This document shows positions 25,607 through 36,997 of a DNA stretch of 64,000 nt, in pieces. Both the position numbers and the translations under genes were made by a program. The notes beneath the pieces are model-generated. The model saw nothing but the letters and a program-made list of their open reading frames with translations, had not been told where the DNA came from and made no database searches. How positions within the stretch are numbered: the stretch's first letter is position 1; every line of letters starts with the position of its first letter. The DNA comes from CAWAPD01 sp963783865. GTDB taxonomy: Bacteria; Actinomycetota; Thermoleophilia; UBA2241. The DNA lies in the NCBI GenBank assembly GCA_963783865.1, contig CAWAPD010000006.1:62001-126000 (forward strand), written 5' to 3'.

Positions 25607-28213
25607 ATGGCCGAACTCTCGCCGAATCGTCGCCTGTTCCTGCTCGACGGTAGCAGCCTCGCCTACCGCGCCTACTTCGCGCTGCCCGAGACGATCGCCA
25701 CGAGCGACGGGTTCCCGACCAACGCCATCTACGGCCTCAGCCAGATGCTGCTGAAGATCGTGCAGGAGTTCGAGCCCGCCGGGATCGTGGTCGCCTGGGA
25801 TGCCGGCGAGAAGACCTTCCGCCACGACGAGTTCGAAGACTACAAGGCCCAACGCCCGCGCATGCCAGAGCTGCTCTCGCAGCAGTGGCCCTACTTCGAG
25901 GAGCTCGTGGCCGCGTTCGGGGCCTGCAACCTGGTCAAAGTCGGGTACGAGGCCGACGACATCCTCGGCACGCTGGCCGAGGAGGCGAAGCGGCAGGGCG
26001 TGGGGGCGATCGTCGTCACCGGCGACCGCGACTCGCTGCAGATCGTCGACGACGACATCTGGGTCATGGCCACCGGCCGCGGCGTGACCGACGTCAAGAT
26101 CTACGATCCCGCGCGGGTCGTCGAGCGCTACGGCATCACGCCCGACAAGGTGCCCGACTTCATCGGGCTGAAGGGCGACACGTCCGACAACATCCCCGGC
26201 ATCCCCGGCGTCGGCGAGAAGACGGCGGCGGCGCTGATCCAGCAGTTCGGCACGATCGAGGCGATGTACGAGCACCTCGACGAGGTCGGCTCCGAGAAGC
26301 GGCGCGCGCTGCTGGCCGAGCACGAGCAGAACGCCCGGCTGTCGAAGCGCCTGGCGACGATGGTGCTCGACGTGCCGCTCGAGGAGGACCTGGTCGAGAT
26401 GGTGGGCCGGCGCGGCTACGCCTTGCCGGTCGACGAGATCGACGCCTTCTTCCGGCGCTTCGAGTTCAACACGCTGAGCCGCCGCGTGCGCGAGATGGGG
26501 GCGGCGGGGGCGGGGGCCGGCGCGGCCGCGGCCGCGCCGGCCTTCGCCGGCCCCCGCCCCAAGCTGGTGATCGAGGAGAGCCCCGGGCCGCTGGCGGCGA
26601 TGCTCGAGAGCGGCGAGACGGCGCTGGGAGTCGTGCCCGACGGCGAGGAGTCGTGGATCGCCGCGGCCTGGGCCGGCGCCGAAGCGGTCGTGGCGGCGCG
26701 CCTCGGGGTCGAGAGCTGGCGCGCCCTCTGGCGCCTCGCCGCCCACGTCGTCGCCCACGACGCCAAGAGCCTGCCCGAGTTCCCGGCGGCGACGGCGGCG
26801 GTGGCCTTCGACACCGCCGTCGCCGCCTACCTGATCGCGCCCGAGCGCGGCGAGACCGACCTCTTCCGCCTCGCCGGCGCCGGCGACGACGGCCTGATCG
26901 ACGGGCCGCAGGCCGAGGCGGCCGCGGCCACGAGGGCCTTCCTGACGTGGCGCCTGCACGAAGAGCAGGCGCCTCGCCTCGAGGCCCTCGAGCTCGGCCG
27001 CCTCTTCCGCGAGATCGAGCTGCCGCTGACCGTCGTGCTGGCGCACATGGAGGCGGCCGGGGTCGTGATCGACGCGCACCGCCTGGGCGAGATCACCGCC
27101 CGCCTACGGGACCGCATCGACGAGCTCCGCGACCGCATCTGCGACCTGGCCGGCGGCGACTTCAACATCGGCTCCACGCAGCAGCTCGCCGACGTGCTGT
27201 TCAACCGTCTGGGGCTCGCCGCCGGACGAAAGGGCAAGACCGGCTACTCGACCGACGCGCGCGTCTTGAAGACCCTGCGCGACCAGCACGAGATCGTGCC
27301 GGCCGTCGAGGAGTGGCGCGAGCTGACCAAGCTCCTGAACACGTACCTCGAGCCGCTGCCGGCGGCGATCGACCCGCGGACCGGCCGCCTGCACACGACC
27401 TTCAACCAGACGGTGGCGTCGACCGGCCGGCTGTCGAGCCAGAACCCGAACCTGCAGAACATCCCCATCCGCACCGAGCTCGGCAGCCAGATCCGCGCCT
27501 GCTTCGTGGCGCCCGAGGGCAGCCGCCTGATCGTCGCCGACTACTCGCAGATCGAGCTGCGCCTGATGGCCTACCTGGCGCAGGAGCCGGCCCTGATCGA
27601 CGCCTACCACCGCGGCGACGACGTGCACCGCGTCACGGCGGCGGCGGTGGCCGGGATCCCGGTGGAGGAGGTCACGAAGGTCCAGCGCGAGCGCGCCAAG
27701 GCGACGAACTTCGGGATCATGTACGGCCTGTCGGCGTTCGGGCTCTCCGAGCAGGTCGGCATGCCACAGGACGAGGCGAAGGCGTTCATCGAGGCCTACT
27801 TCGCGCGGTACCCCCACGTGGCCGCGTTTCGCGAGAAGACGATCGCCGACGCGGCGGCGGCCGGCTACGTGACCACCATCTTCGGCCGCCGCCGCCCGGT
27901 GCCCGAGCTGCGGGCGCGGACGTTCCGCGAGCGCTCGCTGGGCGAGCGCCTGGCGGTGAACGCCGTCCTGCAGGGCAGCGCCGCCGACATCATCAAGGTC
28001 GCCATGATCGACGCCGCCCGGGCCTACGACGAGGCCGGCATGGGCGCTCGCCTCGTTCTTCAAGTGCACGACGAGCTCGTCGTCGAGGCGCCGGCCGCCG
28101 AGGTCGAGCCGGCCGTGGAGATCCTGCGGCGCGCGATGTGCGGCGCCTACGACATGGACCCACCGCTCGAGGTCGCCGTCGGCGTCGGCGACAACTGGCT
28201 CGACGCGAAGTAG
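25607..28213 (+). CDS. polA: DNA polymerase I
   Basis: An 868-residue repair and primer-removal polymerase. Residues 1-290 are the 5'-3' exonuclease with YEADDILGTLAEEA and GLKGDTSDNIPGIPGVGEKT. Residues about 320-480 occupy the 3'-5' exonuclease position, but the catalytic acidic motifs are not there (the region opens LVIEESPGPLAAML), so proofreading is probably absent. Residues about 500-868 are the polymerase with motif A DYSQIELRLMAY, motif B ATNFGIMYGLSAFGLS and motif C QVHDELVVE. It stands alone between a terminator and rpsA. Confidence 0.97.
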   Translation: MAELSPNRRLFLLDGSSLAYRAYFALPETIATSDGFPTNAIYGLSQMLLKIVQEFEPAGIVVAWDAGEKTFRHDEFEDYKAQRPRMPELLSQQWPYFEELVAAFGACNLVKVGYEADDILGTLAEEAKRQGVGAIVVTGDRDSLQIVDDDIWVMATGRGVTDVKIYDPARVVERYGITPDKVPDFIGLKGDTSDNIPGIPGVGEKTAAALIQQFGTIEAMYEHLDEVGSEKRRALLAEHEQNARLSKRLATMVLDVPLEEDLVEMVGRRGYALPVDEIDAFFRRFEFNTLSRRVREMGAAGAGAGAAAAAPAFAGPRPKLVIEESPGPLAAMLESGETALGVVPDGEESWIAAAWAGAEAVVAARLGVESWRALWRLAAHVVAHDAKSLPEFPAATAAVAFDTAVAAYLIAPERGETDLFRLAGAGDDGLIDGPQAEAAAATRAFLTWRLHEEQAPRLEALELGRLFREIELPLTVVLAHMEAAGVVIDAHRLGEITARLRDRIDELRDRICDLAGGDFNIGSTQQLADVLFNRLGLAAGRKGKTGYSTDARVLKTLRDQHEIVPAVEEWRELTKLLNTYLEPLPAAIDPRTGRLHTTFNQTVASTGRLSSQNPNLQNIPIRTELGSQIRACFVAPEGSRLIVADYSQIELRLMAYLAQEPALIDAYHRGDDVHRVTAAAVAGIPVEEVTKVQRERAKATNFGIMYGLSAFGLSEQVGMPQDEAKAFIEAYFARYPHVAAFREKTIADAAAAGYVTTIFGRRRPVPELRARTFRERSLGERLAVNAVLQGSAADIIKVAMIDAARAYDEAGMGARLVLQVHDELVVEAPAAEVEPAVEILRRAMCGAYDMDPPLEVAVGVGDNWLDAK

Positions 28214-28273
28214 GGCCCGCCGCCCCGCTCGCTCGCGCGCGGCGCCGCGTCACGTGCCCCGCCCCGCCGTCGG

Positions 28274-28282
28274 TGGTACACT
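28274..28282 (+). promoter_or_regulatory. Extended -10 promoter of rpsA
   Basis: TGGTACACT is an extended -10 box (TGn before TACACT). It leaves a 5' leader of about 85 nt before the ATG at 28374, long enough for translational control, though I see no named leader motif. Confidence 0.5.
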
Positions 28283-28373
28283 CCATTGGTTTGCGCCCCG
28301 CGAGCGGTCCCGTGCGGTCGCAGACTCCCCGATGCATCGACGGACCGCATGACCGGAAAGGAAACCGACCGAC

Positions 28374-29981
28374 ATGACCGAGAACACCCAGCAGGCCGTA
28401 GACCCCGCCGCCACCGCGACCTCTCCCGAGAACGCCCAGGCGATCGCCGAGAGCGAAGGCTACCTGATCGAGGTCGACGGGGAGCTCGTCCCCAACTACG
28501 ACGCCACCATCAACCTGTTCGGTGAAGGCGACATCGTCACCGGCAAGGTGGTGCGCATCGACAAGGACGAGGTCCTCGTCGACATCGGCTACAAGTCCGA
28601 AGGCGTCATCCCCGTCAGCGAGCTGTCGATCCGCAAGTCGGTGAACACCTCCGAGGAGGTGGCCCTCGGCGAGGAGATCGACGCCCTCGTCATGCAGAAG
28701 GAGGACGCCGACGGGCGCCTGATCCTGTCCAAGAAGCGGGCTCGCTTCGAGAAGGCCTGGAAGCGCATCGAGGACGCCCACGAGAGCGGTGTTCCGGTCG
28801 CCGGCACGGTCATCGAGGTCGTCAAGGGCGGCCTGATCCTCGACCTCGGCGTGCGCGGGTTCCTGCCGGCCTCGCTGGTCGACATCCGCCGCGTGCAGGA
28901 CCTGAGCGAGTACGTCGGCCAGGAGCTCAACTGCCGCGTCATCGAGATGAACCGCAACCGCAACAACGTCGTGCTGAGCCGCCGCGCGGTCCTCGAGGAG
29001 GAGCGCAAGGAGGTCCGCCAGCAGATCATCGACGAGCTGAACGTCGGCGACATCGTCACCGGCACGATCTCGAACATCGTCGACTTCGGCGCCTTCGTCG
29101 ACCTCGACGGCATCGACGGCCTGATCCACATCTCCGAGCTGTCGTGGACGCACATCAACCACCCGTCCGAGGTGCTGCAGGTCAACCAGGAGGTCAAGGT
29201 CAAGGTCCTCGACATCGACCGCGACCGCCAGCGCATCAGCCTGGGCCTCAAGCAGACGCAGGAAGACCCGTGGCAGAAGGTCGTCGCCGAGCATCACGTC
29301 GGCGACATCGTCCAGGGCCGCGTGACCAAGATCGTGGCGTTCGGCGCCTTCGTCGAGATCTACGAGGGCATCGAGGGTCTGGTGCACATCTCCGAGCTCG
29401 CCAACCGGCACGTCGAGCGGCCCGACGAGGTCGTCTCGGTCGGCCAGCAGGTGCTCGTGAAGATCATCGAGATCGACTCCGACCGCCGCCGCCTGAGCCT
29501 GAGCATCAAGCGCGTCGAAGGCCAGACGGTCGAACCCATGCACAAGCCCGAGCCCGCCGACGAGGCCGAGGCGGTCGAGGAAGAGGCCGAAGAGGCCGAA
29601 GAGGCCGTCGCGGCCGAGGCCGTCGAAGAGGCGGCCGAAGAGGCCGCCGTGGCCGAGGAGATCGAAGAGGCAGTCGAAGAGACGCAGGCCGAAGAGGAGG
29701 CCGAGGTCATGGCGGCCGAGGTCGTCGAAGAGGCGGCCGAGGAAGAGGCCGTGGCCGAGGCGATCGAGGCCGCCGTCGACGAGCCCAACCTGGGGCTGAG
29801 CGACGAGGTGTTCGGGAGCGGTCCGGCTGAGCCCGAAGAGGCGGAAGCGGAGCCCGAGGCGGAGGCGGAGCCCGAGGCGGAGGCGCAGCCCGAGGCGGAG
29901 GCGCAGCCCGCCGACGCGGCCGACGCCGCTGAGCCTGCGGCCGACGCCGAAGCCGGCGCCGAGAGCGAGACCGGGGCCTGA
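28374..29981 (+). CDS. rpsA: Ribosomal protein S1 with a long acidic C-terminal tail
   Basis: Four S1 RNA-binding domains lie at about residues 51-118, 139-205, 223-293 and 308-378; the third and fourth have the classic IVDFGAFVDL and IVAFGAFVEI cores and HISELS ends. It binds mRNA on the 30S subunit. Residues about 385-535 are nearly all Glu, Ala, Val and Pro, ending in PEAEAEPEAEAQPEAEAQP-type repeats, longer than usual for actinobacterial S1. The start ATG follows GAAAGGAAACC upstream. A hairpin follows the stop. Confidence 0.96.
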   Translation: MTENTQQAVDPAATATSPENAQAIAESEGYLIEVDGELVPNYDATINLFGEGDIVTGKVVRIDKDEVLVDIGYKSEGVIPVSELSIRKSVNTSEEVALGEEIDALVMQKEDADGRLILSKKRARFEKAWKRIEDAHESGVPVAGTVIEVVKGGLILDLGVRGFLPASLVDIRRVQDLSEYVGQELNCRVIEMNRNRNNVVLSRRAVLEEERKEVRQQIIDELNVGDIVTGTISNIVDFGAFVDLDGIDGLIHISELSWTHINHPSEVLQVNQEVKVKVLDIDRDRQRISLGLKQTQEDPWQKVVAEHHVGDIVQGRVTKIVAFGAFVEIYEGIEGLVHISELANRHVERPDEVVSVGQQVLVKIIEIDSDRRRLSLSIKRVEGQTVEPMHKPEPADEAEAVEEEAEEAEEAVAAEAVEEAAEEAAVAEEIEEAVEETQAEEEAEVMAAEVVEEAAEEEAVAEAIEAAVDEPNLGLSDEVFGSGPAEPEEAEAEPEAEAEPEAEAQPEAEAQPADAADAAEPAADAEAGAESETGA

Positions 29982-29996
29982 CGGCTCCATGAGGAG

Positions 29997-30032
29997 CGGG
30001 GGCGGCGGGCGCGGACGCGCTCGCCGCCCCCG
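29997..30032 (+). terminator. Hairpin between rpsA and coaE
   Basis: CGGGGGCGGCG (29997-30007) pairs with CGCCGCCCCCG (30022-30032) across a 14-nt loop. It lies 16 bp after the rpsA stop and makes an early coaE start at 29989 unlikely. Confidence 0.55.
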
Positions 30033-30042
30033 GCCATCGACC

Positions 30043-30669
30043 ATGAGCAGACATCGCATCCCCCGTCTCGGCGTGACCGGAGGCATCGGCTCCGGCAAGT
30101 CCACGGCGACCGCCTACCTGCATGAGCTCGGCGCCGAGACCATCTCGGCCGACGATCTCGTCCACGGCCTGCTGTCCGAACCGGCCGTCGTGGCCCGCAT
30201 CGGGAGCCACTTCGGCGACGACGCCGTCGCCGGTCACGAGATCGATCGCCCGGCCCTGGCGCGCCTGGCCTTCTCCGACGCCGCCGAGCTCGCCTGGCTC
30301 GAGGGGCTTCTGCACCCGCACGTGAAGCGCCGCATCGGCGCCTGGGCTCACGAGCAGGAGGCTCGCTCGCCCCGTCCCGCCCTGCTGGTGATCGAGATCC
30401 CGCTGCTGTTCGAGAGCGGGATGGAGGACGCGTTCGACCACGTCCTGCTGGTGACGGCGCCCGAGGCGACCCGCCGCAAGCGGCTGACGGCCAAGCTGAC
30501 GGCGTCGGAGTTCGGGCGCCGCAGCGCCCGCCAGCTCCCCGAGGCCGAGAAGGCGGCGCGCAGCGACTTCGTCTTCGACAACTCGGGCTCGCGCCGCCGC
30601 CTCAAGGAGTTCCTGGCCGAGACCTACGCCGCCATCCTGGTCGCCGCCGCGCGCGGCCGCGAGGGCTGA
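30043..30669 (+). CDS. coaE: Dephospho-CoA kinase
   Basis: It phosphorylates dephospho-CoA in the last step of coenzyme A synthesis. The P-loop GVTGGIGSGKSTA opens the protein, followed by ISADDLVHGLL and IEIPLLFESGMEDAFD, both typical of CoaE. ATG 30043 is chosen because the longer frame would start inside the rpsA hairpin. Length is about 208 residues, normal. The gene after it starts 6 bp past the stop. Confidence 0.93.
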   Translation: MSRHRIPRLGVTGGIGSGKSTATAYLHELGAETISADDLVHGLLSEPAVVARIGSHFGDDAVAGHEIDRPALARLAFSDAAELAWLEGLLHPHVKRRIGAWAHEQEARSPRPALLVIEIPLLFESGMEDAFDHVLLVTAPEATRRKRLTAKLTASEFGRRSARQLPEAEKAARSDFVFDNSGSRRRLKEFLAETYAAILVAAARGREG

Positions 30670-30675
30670 GCTCCC

Positions 30676-31254
30676 GTGCGGCGCCTGGCCGTCGCCGTCG
30701 TCCTCGTCCTGGTGGCGCTCGCCGCGGGCTGGGCGATCGTCGATCACGAGATGCCCGGGTGGTACGCACGCCTGCGCTATCCCCTCACCTACACGGACGC
30801 GATCCGCGAGGGCGCGTCGCGCAACCGTCTCGACCCCGCCCTGATCGCCGCGATGATCGAGAAGGAGAGCAAGTTCCACAGCGACGCGAGCTCGCGGATG
30901 GGGGCCGTGGGCCTCATGCAGATGCTGCCGTCGACGGCGGAGGAGATCGCGCGCGAGAGCGGGGGGGAGGACTTCATGCTCGGCGACCTCCACGACCCGC
31001 GCATCAACATCCTCTACGGCTCCTACTACCTGCGCGGCCTGCTCGACCACTACGACGGGGACGAGGTCGCGGCCGTGGCGGCCTACAACGCGGGGCAGGG
31101 GAACGTGGACGCGTGGCTGCGGGCCGCGGGCTCGGGCCGGCTCAGGGTCTCCGACATCCCGTTCGCCGAGACGCGGCAGTACGTCCGCGACGTCGAGCGC
31201 CTGCAGACGATCTACCGCCGGGCCTACGGCTCACGCCTGGGCCCGGCTCCCTGA
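30676..31254 (+). CDS. Soluble lytic transglycosylase (SLT domain), membrane-anchored
   Basis: A GTG start, then an N-terminal helix (residues 3-22) that serves as an anchor or signal. The SLT/lysozyme-like domain has the catalytic Glu in MIEKESKFHSDASSRMGAVG, then GLMQMLPSTAEEIA and AVAAYNAGQGNVDAWL. It cleaves peptidoglycan glycan strands outside the membrane. It is 192 residues with no other domains. It follows coaE closely and probably shares its transcript. Confidence 0.92.
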   Translation: MRRLAVAVVLVLVALAAGWAIVDHEMPGWYARLRYPLTYTDAIREGASRNRLDPALIAAMIEKESKFHSDASSRMGAVGLMQMLPSTAEEIARESGGEDFMLGDLHDPRINILYGSYYLRGLLDHYDGDEVAAVAAYNAGQGNVDAWLRAAGSGRLRVSDIPFAETRQYVRDVERLQTIYRRAYGSRLGPAP

Positions 31255-31282
31255 CGGCGCACTGCCGGGCCGCTCGGGCATT

Positions 31283-31298
31283 GCGAACATATGTTCGC
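31283..31298 (+). promoter_or_regulatory. LexA (SOS) box of uvrB
   Basis: GCGAACATATGTTCGC is a perfect palindrome matching the Gram-positive LexA box CGAACNNNNGTTCG. It lies just before an extended -10 box TGGTACCAT (31301-31309), which ends 6 nt before the GTG start of uvrB. LexA bound here would block the promoter directly. The short distance also implies a leaderless uvrB mRNA. Confidence 0.85.
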
Positions 31299-31315
31299 AC
31301 TGGTACCATGGACGG

Positions 31316-33331
31316 GTGACCGACACCGACTTCAGACTCTCCTCCGGCTACACCCTGACCGGCGACCAGCCGCAGGCCGTCGACCAGCTCACCGAGGGCG
31401 TGGCCCGTGGCGACCGCTACCAGACGCTGCTGGGCGTGACCGGGTCGGGCAAGACCTTCACCATGGCCAACGTCATCGCCCGCGCCCGCAGGCCGGCCCT
31501 GGTGATCGCGCACAACAAGACGCTGGCGGCCCAGCTCTGCAACGAGTTCCGCGAGTTCCTGCCCGACAACGCCGTCGAGTACTTCGTCAGCTACTACGAC
31601 TACTACCAGCCCGAGGCGTACGTCCCGCAGCAGGACCTCTACATCGAGAAGGACTCGTCGATCAACGACGAGATCGACCGCCTGCGGCACTCCGCGACCA
31701 ACGCCCTGCTGATGCGCCGCGACGTGGTGATCGTCGCCAGCGTGAGCTGCATCTTCGGCCTGGGGTCGCCCGACAACTACCTCGACAGCGTCGTCCTGCT
31801 GCGGACGGGCGACGCGATCGACCGCGACGCCGTGCTGCGCAAGCTGGTCGACATCCACTACCAGCGCAACGACTACGAGCCCGGCCGCGGCAAGTTCCGC
31901 GTGCGCGGCGACTCGTTCGAGGTCTGGCCGGCCGACGAGGACAACCTGGTGCGGGTCGAGCTGTGGGGCGACGAGATCGAGGCGATCACCCGCTACGACG
32001 CGGTCAGCGGCGAAGCGGTCGACCGGCCGCAGTACGTCGCCGTCTACCCGGCGACCCACTTCGTGACCAGCGGGCCGGCGATCGAGCGGGCGCTGGCCGA
32101 GATGCAACGCGAGCTCGACGACCGCTGCGCCTGGTTCGATGAGCACGACAAGGTGCTCGAGGCCCACCGCCTGCGCCAGCGCACCCACTACGACATGGAG
32201 ATGCTGCGCGAGATGGGCTTCTGCAACGGCATCGAGAACTACTCGCGCATCCTGCTCGGCAAGGAGCCCGGCGCCACGCCCAACTGCCTGCTCGACTTCT
32301 TCCCCGACGACTACCTCGTGTTCATCGACGAGTCGCACATGACCGTGCCCCAGATCCGCGGCATGTACGAGGGCGACCGCTCGCGCAAGCAGACGCTGGT
32401 CGACTACGGGTTCCGCCTGCCGAGCGCCTTGGACAACCGGCCGCTGCGCTTCGACGAGTTCGTCGCCAAGGTGCCACAGATCGTGTTCGTCAGCGCCACC
32501 CCGGGCGAGTTCGAGTTGCGCGAGAGCCTGAACGTGGTCGAGCAGATCATCAGGCCGACGGGCCTCGTCGACCCGGCCGTCGAGGTCCGGCCGACGGCCG
32601 GACAGATCGACGACCTCATGAACGAGGCCCGCCGGCGCATCGAGCACGGCGAGCGGGTGCTGGTCACGACCCTGACCAAGCGCATGGCCGAGGACCTCAC
32701 CGACTACCTGGTCGAGAACGGGTTCCGCGTGCGCTACCTGCACTCCGAGGTCGACACCCTCGAGCGCATCCAGATCGTGCGCGAGCTGCGCCTCGGTGAG
32801 TTCGACGTCCTGGTGGGTATCAACCTGTTGCGGGAGGGGCTCGACCTGCCCGAGGTCACCCTGGTCGCCATCCTCGACGCCGACAAGGAGGGCTTCCTGC
32901 GCGGGCAGACCAGCCTCATCCAGACGATCGGCCGGGCGGCGCGCAACGTCAACGGCACGGTGGTCATGTACGCCGACCGGGAGACCGAGGCGATGCGGGT
33001 GGCGATCGACGAGACCAACCGCCGCCGGCAGCGGCAGGTCGAGTACAACGAGGCCCACGGCATCACGCCGCGGAGCATCGTCAAGGGCGTGACCGACATC
33101 GCCCAGATGGCGTCGGCGACGACGCCGGTCAAGGGCCGCCGGTCGCTCAAGGCGGTCGACCGCAAGGGCGCCGCGATGCCGGCCGTGGAGCTGCAGAAGC
33201 TGATCACCAACCTCGAAGCCGAGATGTTCGCCGCCGCCGACCAGCTCAAGTTCGAGTACGCCGCCAAGTTGCGCGACGAGATCAAGGAGTTGTCGCGCGA
33301 GCTGTCGGGGCGCGGGGAGCTGGCCTCGTGA
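31316..33331 (+). CDS. uvrB: Excinuclease ABC subunit B
   Basis: A 671-residue helicase-like damage-verification subunit of nucleotide excision repair. Walker A GVTGSGKTFTMANVI is near residue 39; the beta-hairpin region VSYYDYYQPEAYVPQQDLYIE is fully conserved; DEXX-type FIDESH is near residue 337; and the C-terminal UVR domain is at about residues 625-665. It is SOS-controlled by the LexA box upstream. GTG 31316 is the start, given the leaderless promoter. Confidence 0.98.
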   Translation: MTDTDFRLSSGYTLTGDQPQAVDQLTEGVARGDRYQTLLGVTGSGKTFTMANVIARARRPALVIAHNKTLAAQLCNEFREFLPDNAVEYFVSYYDYYQPEAYVPQQDLYIEKDSSINDEIDRLRHSATNALLMRRDVVIVASVSCIFGLGSPDNYLDSVVLLRTGDAIDRDAVLRKLVDIHYQRNDYEPGRGKFRVRGDSFEVWPADEDNLVRVELWGDEIEAITRYDAVSGEAVDRPQYVAVYPATHFVTSGPAIERALAEMQRELDDRCAWFDEHDKVLEAHRLRQRTHYDMEMLREMGFCNGIENYSRILLGKEPGATPNCLLDFFPDDYLVFIDESHMTVPQIRGMYEGDRSRKQTLVDYGFRLPSALDNRPLRFDEFVAKVPQIVFVSATPGEFELRESLNVVEQIIRPTGLVDPAVEVRPTAGQIDDLMNEARRRIEHGERVLVTTLTKRMAEDLTDYLVENGFRVRYLHSEVDTLERIQIVRELRLGEFDVLVGINLLREGLDLPEVTLVAILDADKEGFLRGQTSLIQTIGRAARNVNGTVVMYADRETEAMRVAIDETNRRRQRQVEYNEAHGITPRSIVKGVTDIAQMASATTPVKGRRSLKAVDRKGAAMPAVELQKLITNLEAEMFAAADQLKFEYAAKLRDEIKELSRELSGRGELAS

Positions 33332-33371
33332 GAGGCCACGGCCCCGCGCCGGTCACCCTGCCGGGAGGCGC

Positions 33372-34002
33372 ATGACCACCGTCGATCTCAGCGTCAACGC
33401 TCTCGCCGGCCGCGCCGTCGAGCTCGGCGCGGCCGCGGCGCGGCCGCTGTCGGCGCGCGAGGTCGTCGTCGACCCGCGCGTGCGCCTCAAGTGCATCGCG
33501 CCGCGCTGCTCCGGCTACGGGCGCAACCTCATGTGCCCGCCGTTCGTGCCGACGCCCGACGAGTTCGCCGGGGCGCTCGCCCGCTACGACCACGCGCTCG
33601 TCGTGCAGGTGGCGATCCCGCTGACGCCGGCCGACATCAAGCGCCGGTTCCGCGGCAAGAAGCCTCGAGCAGCTCGAGGCGAACAAGACCTACGGGGCCA
33701 TCCTGCGCGACAGCCAGGCGGCGTTCTCGGGCCTGATGACGCAGCTCGAGACCGAGGCGCTCGAGAGCGGGCACGCGCTGGCCGCCGCCTTGGACGGCGG
33801 CGAGTGCGCCCTCTGCCCGGTCTGCACGGCCGCCGAGGCCGCGCCGGGCGAGCCGGTGGCGGCCTGCCGCCACCCGTTCGCGGCGCGGCCCAGCATGGAG
33901 GCCCTGGGCATCGACGTCGTGCGCACCGCGGCCGCCGCCGGCCTCGACGTGCGCTTCCCGACCGACGAGCCGCGCTGGACCGGGCTGCTGCTCGTCGACT
34001 GA
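33372..34002 (+). pseudogene. DUF2284 metal-binding protein, one frameshift
   Basis: A cysteine-rich protein with RLKCIAPRCSGYGRNLMCPPF at about residues 38-58 and CALCPVCTAAEAAPGEPVAACRHP later, the two halves of DUF2284, which is thought to bind a metal or iron-sulfur cluster. The frame shifts at about 33663, where one extra C in AAGAAGCCTCGAG breaks GKKLEQLEANKTYGAIL. With it removed the protein is about 209 residues and complete. It sits between uvrB and uvrA, 40 bp and 19 bp from them. Function unknown. Confidence 0.8.
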
Positions 34003-34021
34003 GAGGACCCCGAGCGAGAGT

Positions 34022-36913
<2,892 letters not shown>

Positions 36914-36945
36914 CAGGGCCGTCACCGCCGAACGCACACCGCAAC

Positions 36946-36987
36946 GGAACGGGGCGGGCGGCCCCTGCGGGCCGCCCGCCCCGTTCC
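36946..36987. terminator. Bidirectional terminator between uvrA and the FG-GAP gene
   Basis: Perfect 19-bp arms (36946-36964 and 36969-36987) with a 4-nt loop lie between two converging genes. Confidence 0.85.
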
Positions 36988-36997
36988 TCGGGTCGGC

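Noticed and set aside
27104..30104. Long minus-strand frames opposite polA and rpsA
   Set aside because: They have the His/Arg/Asp-rich composition of antisense reading in high-GC genes and show no domain.
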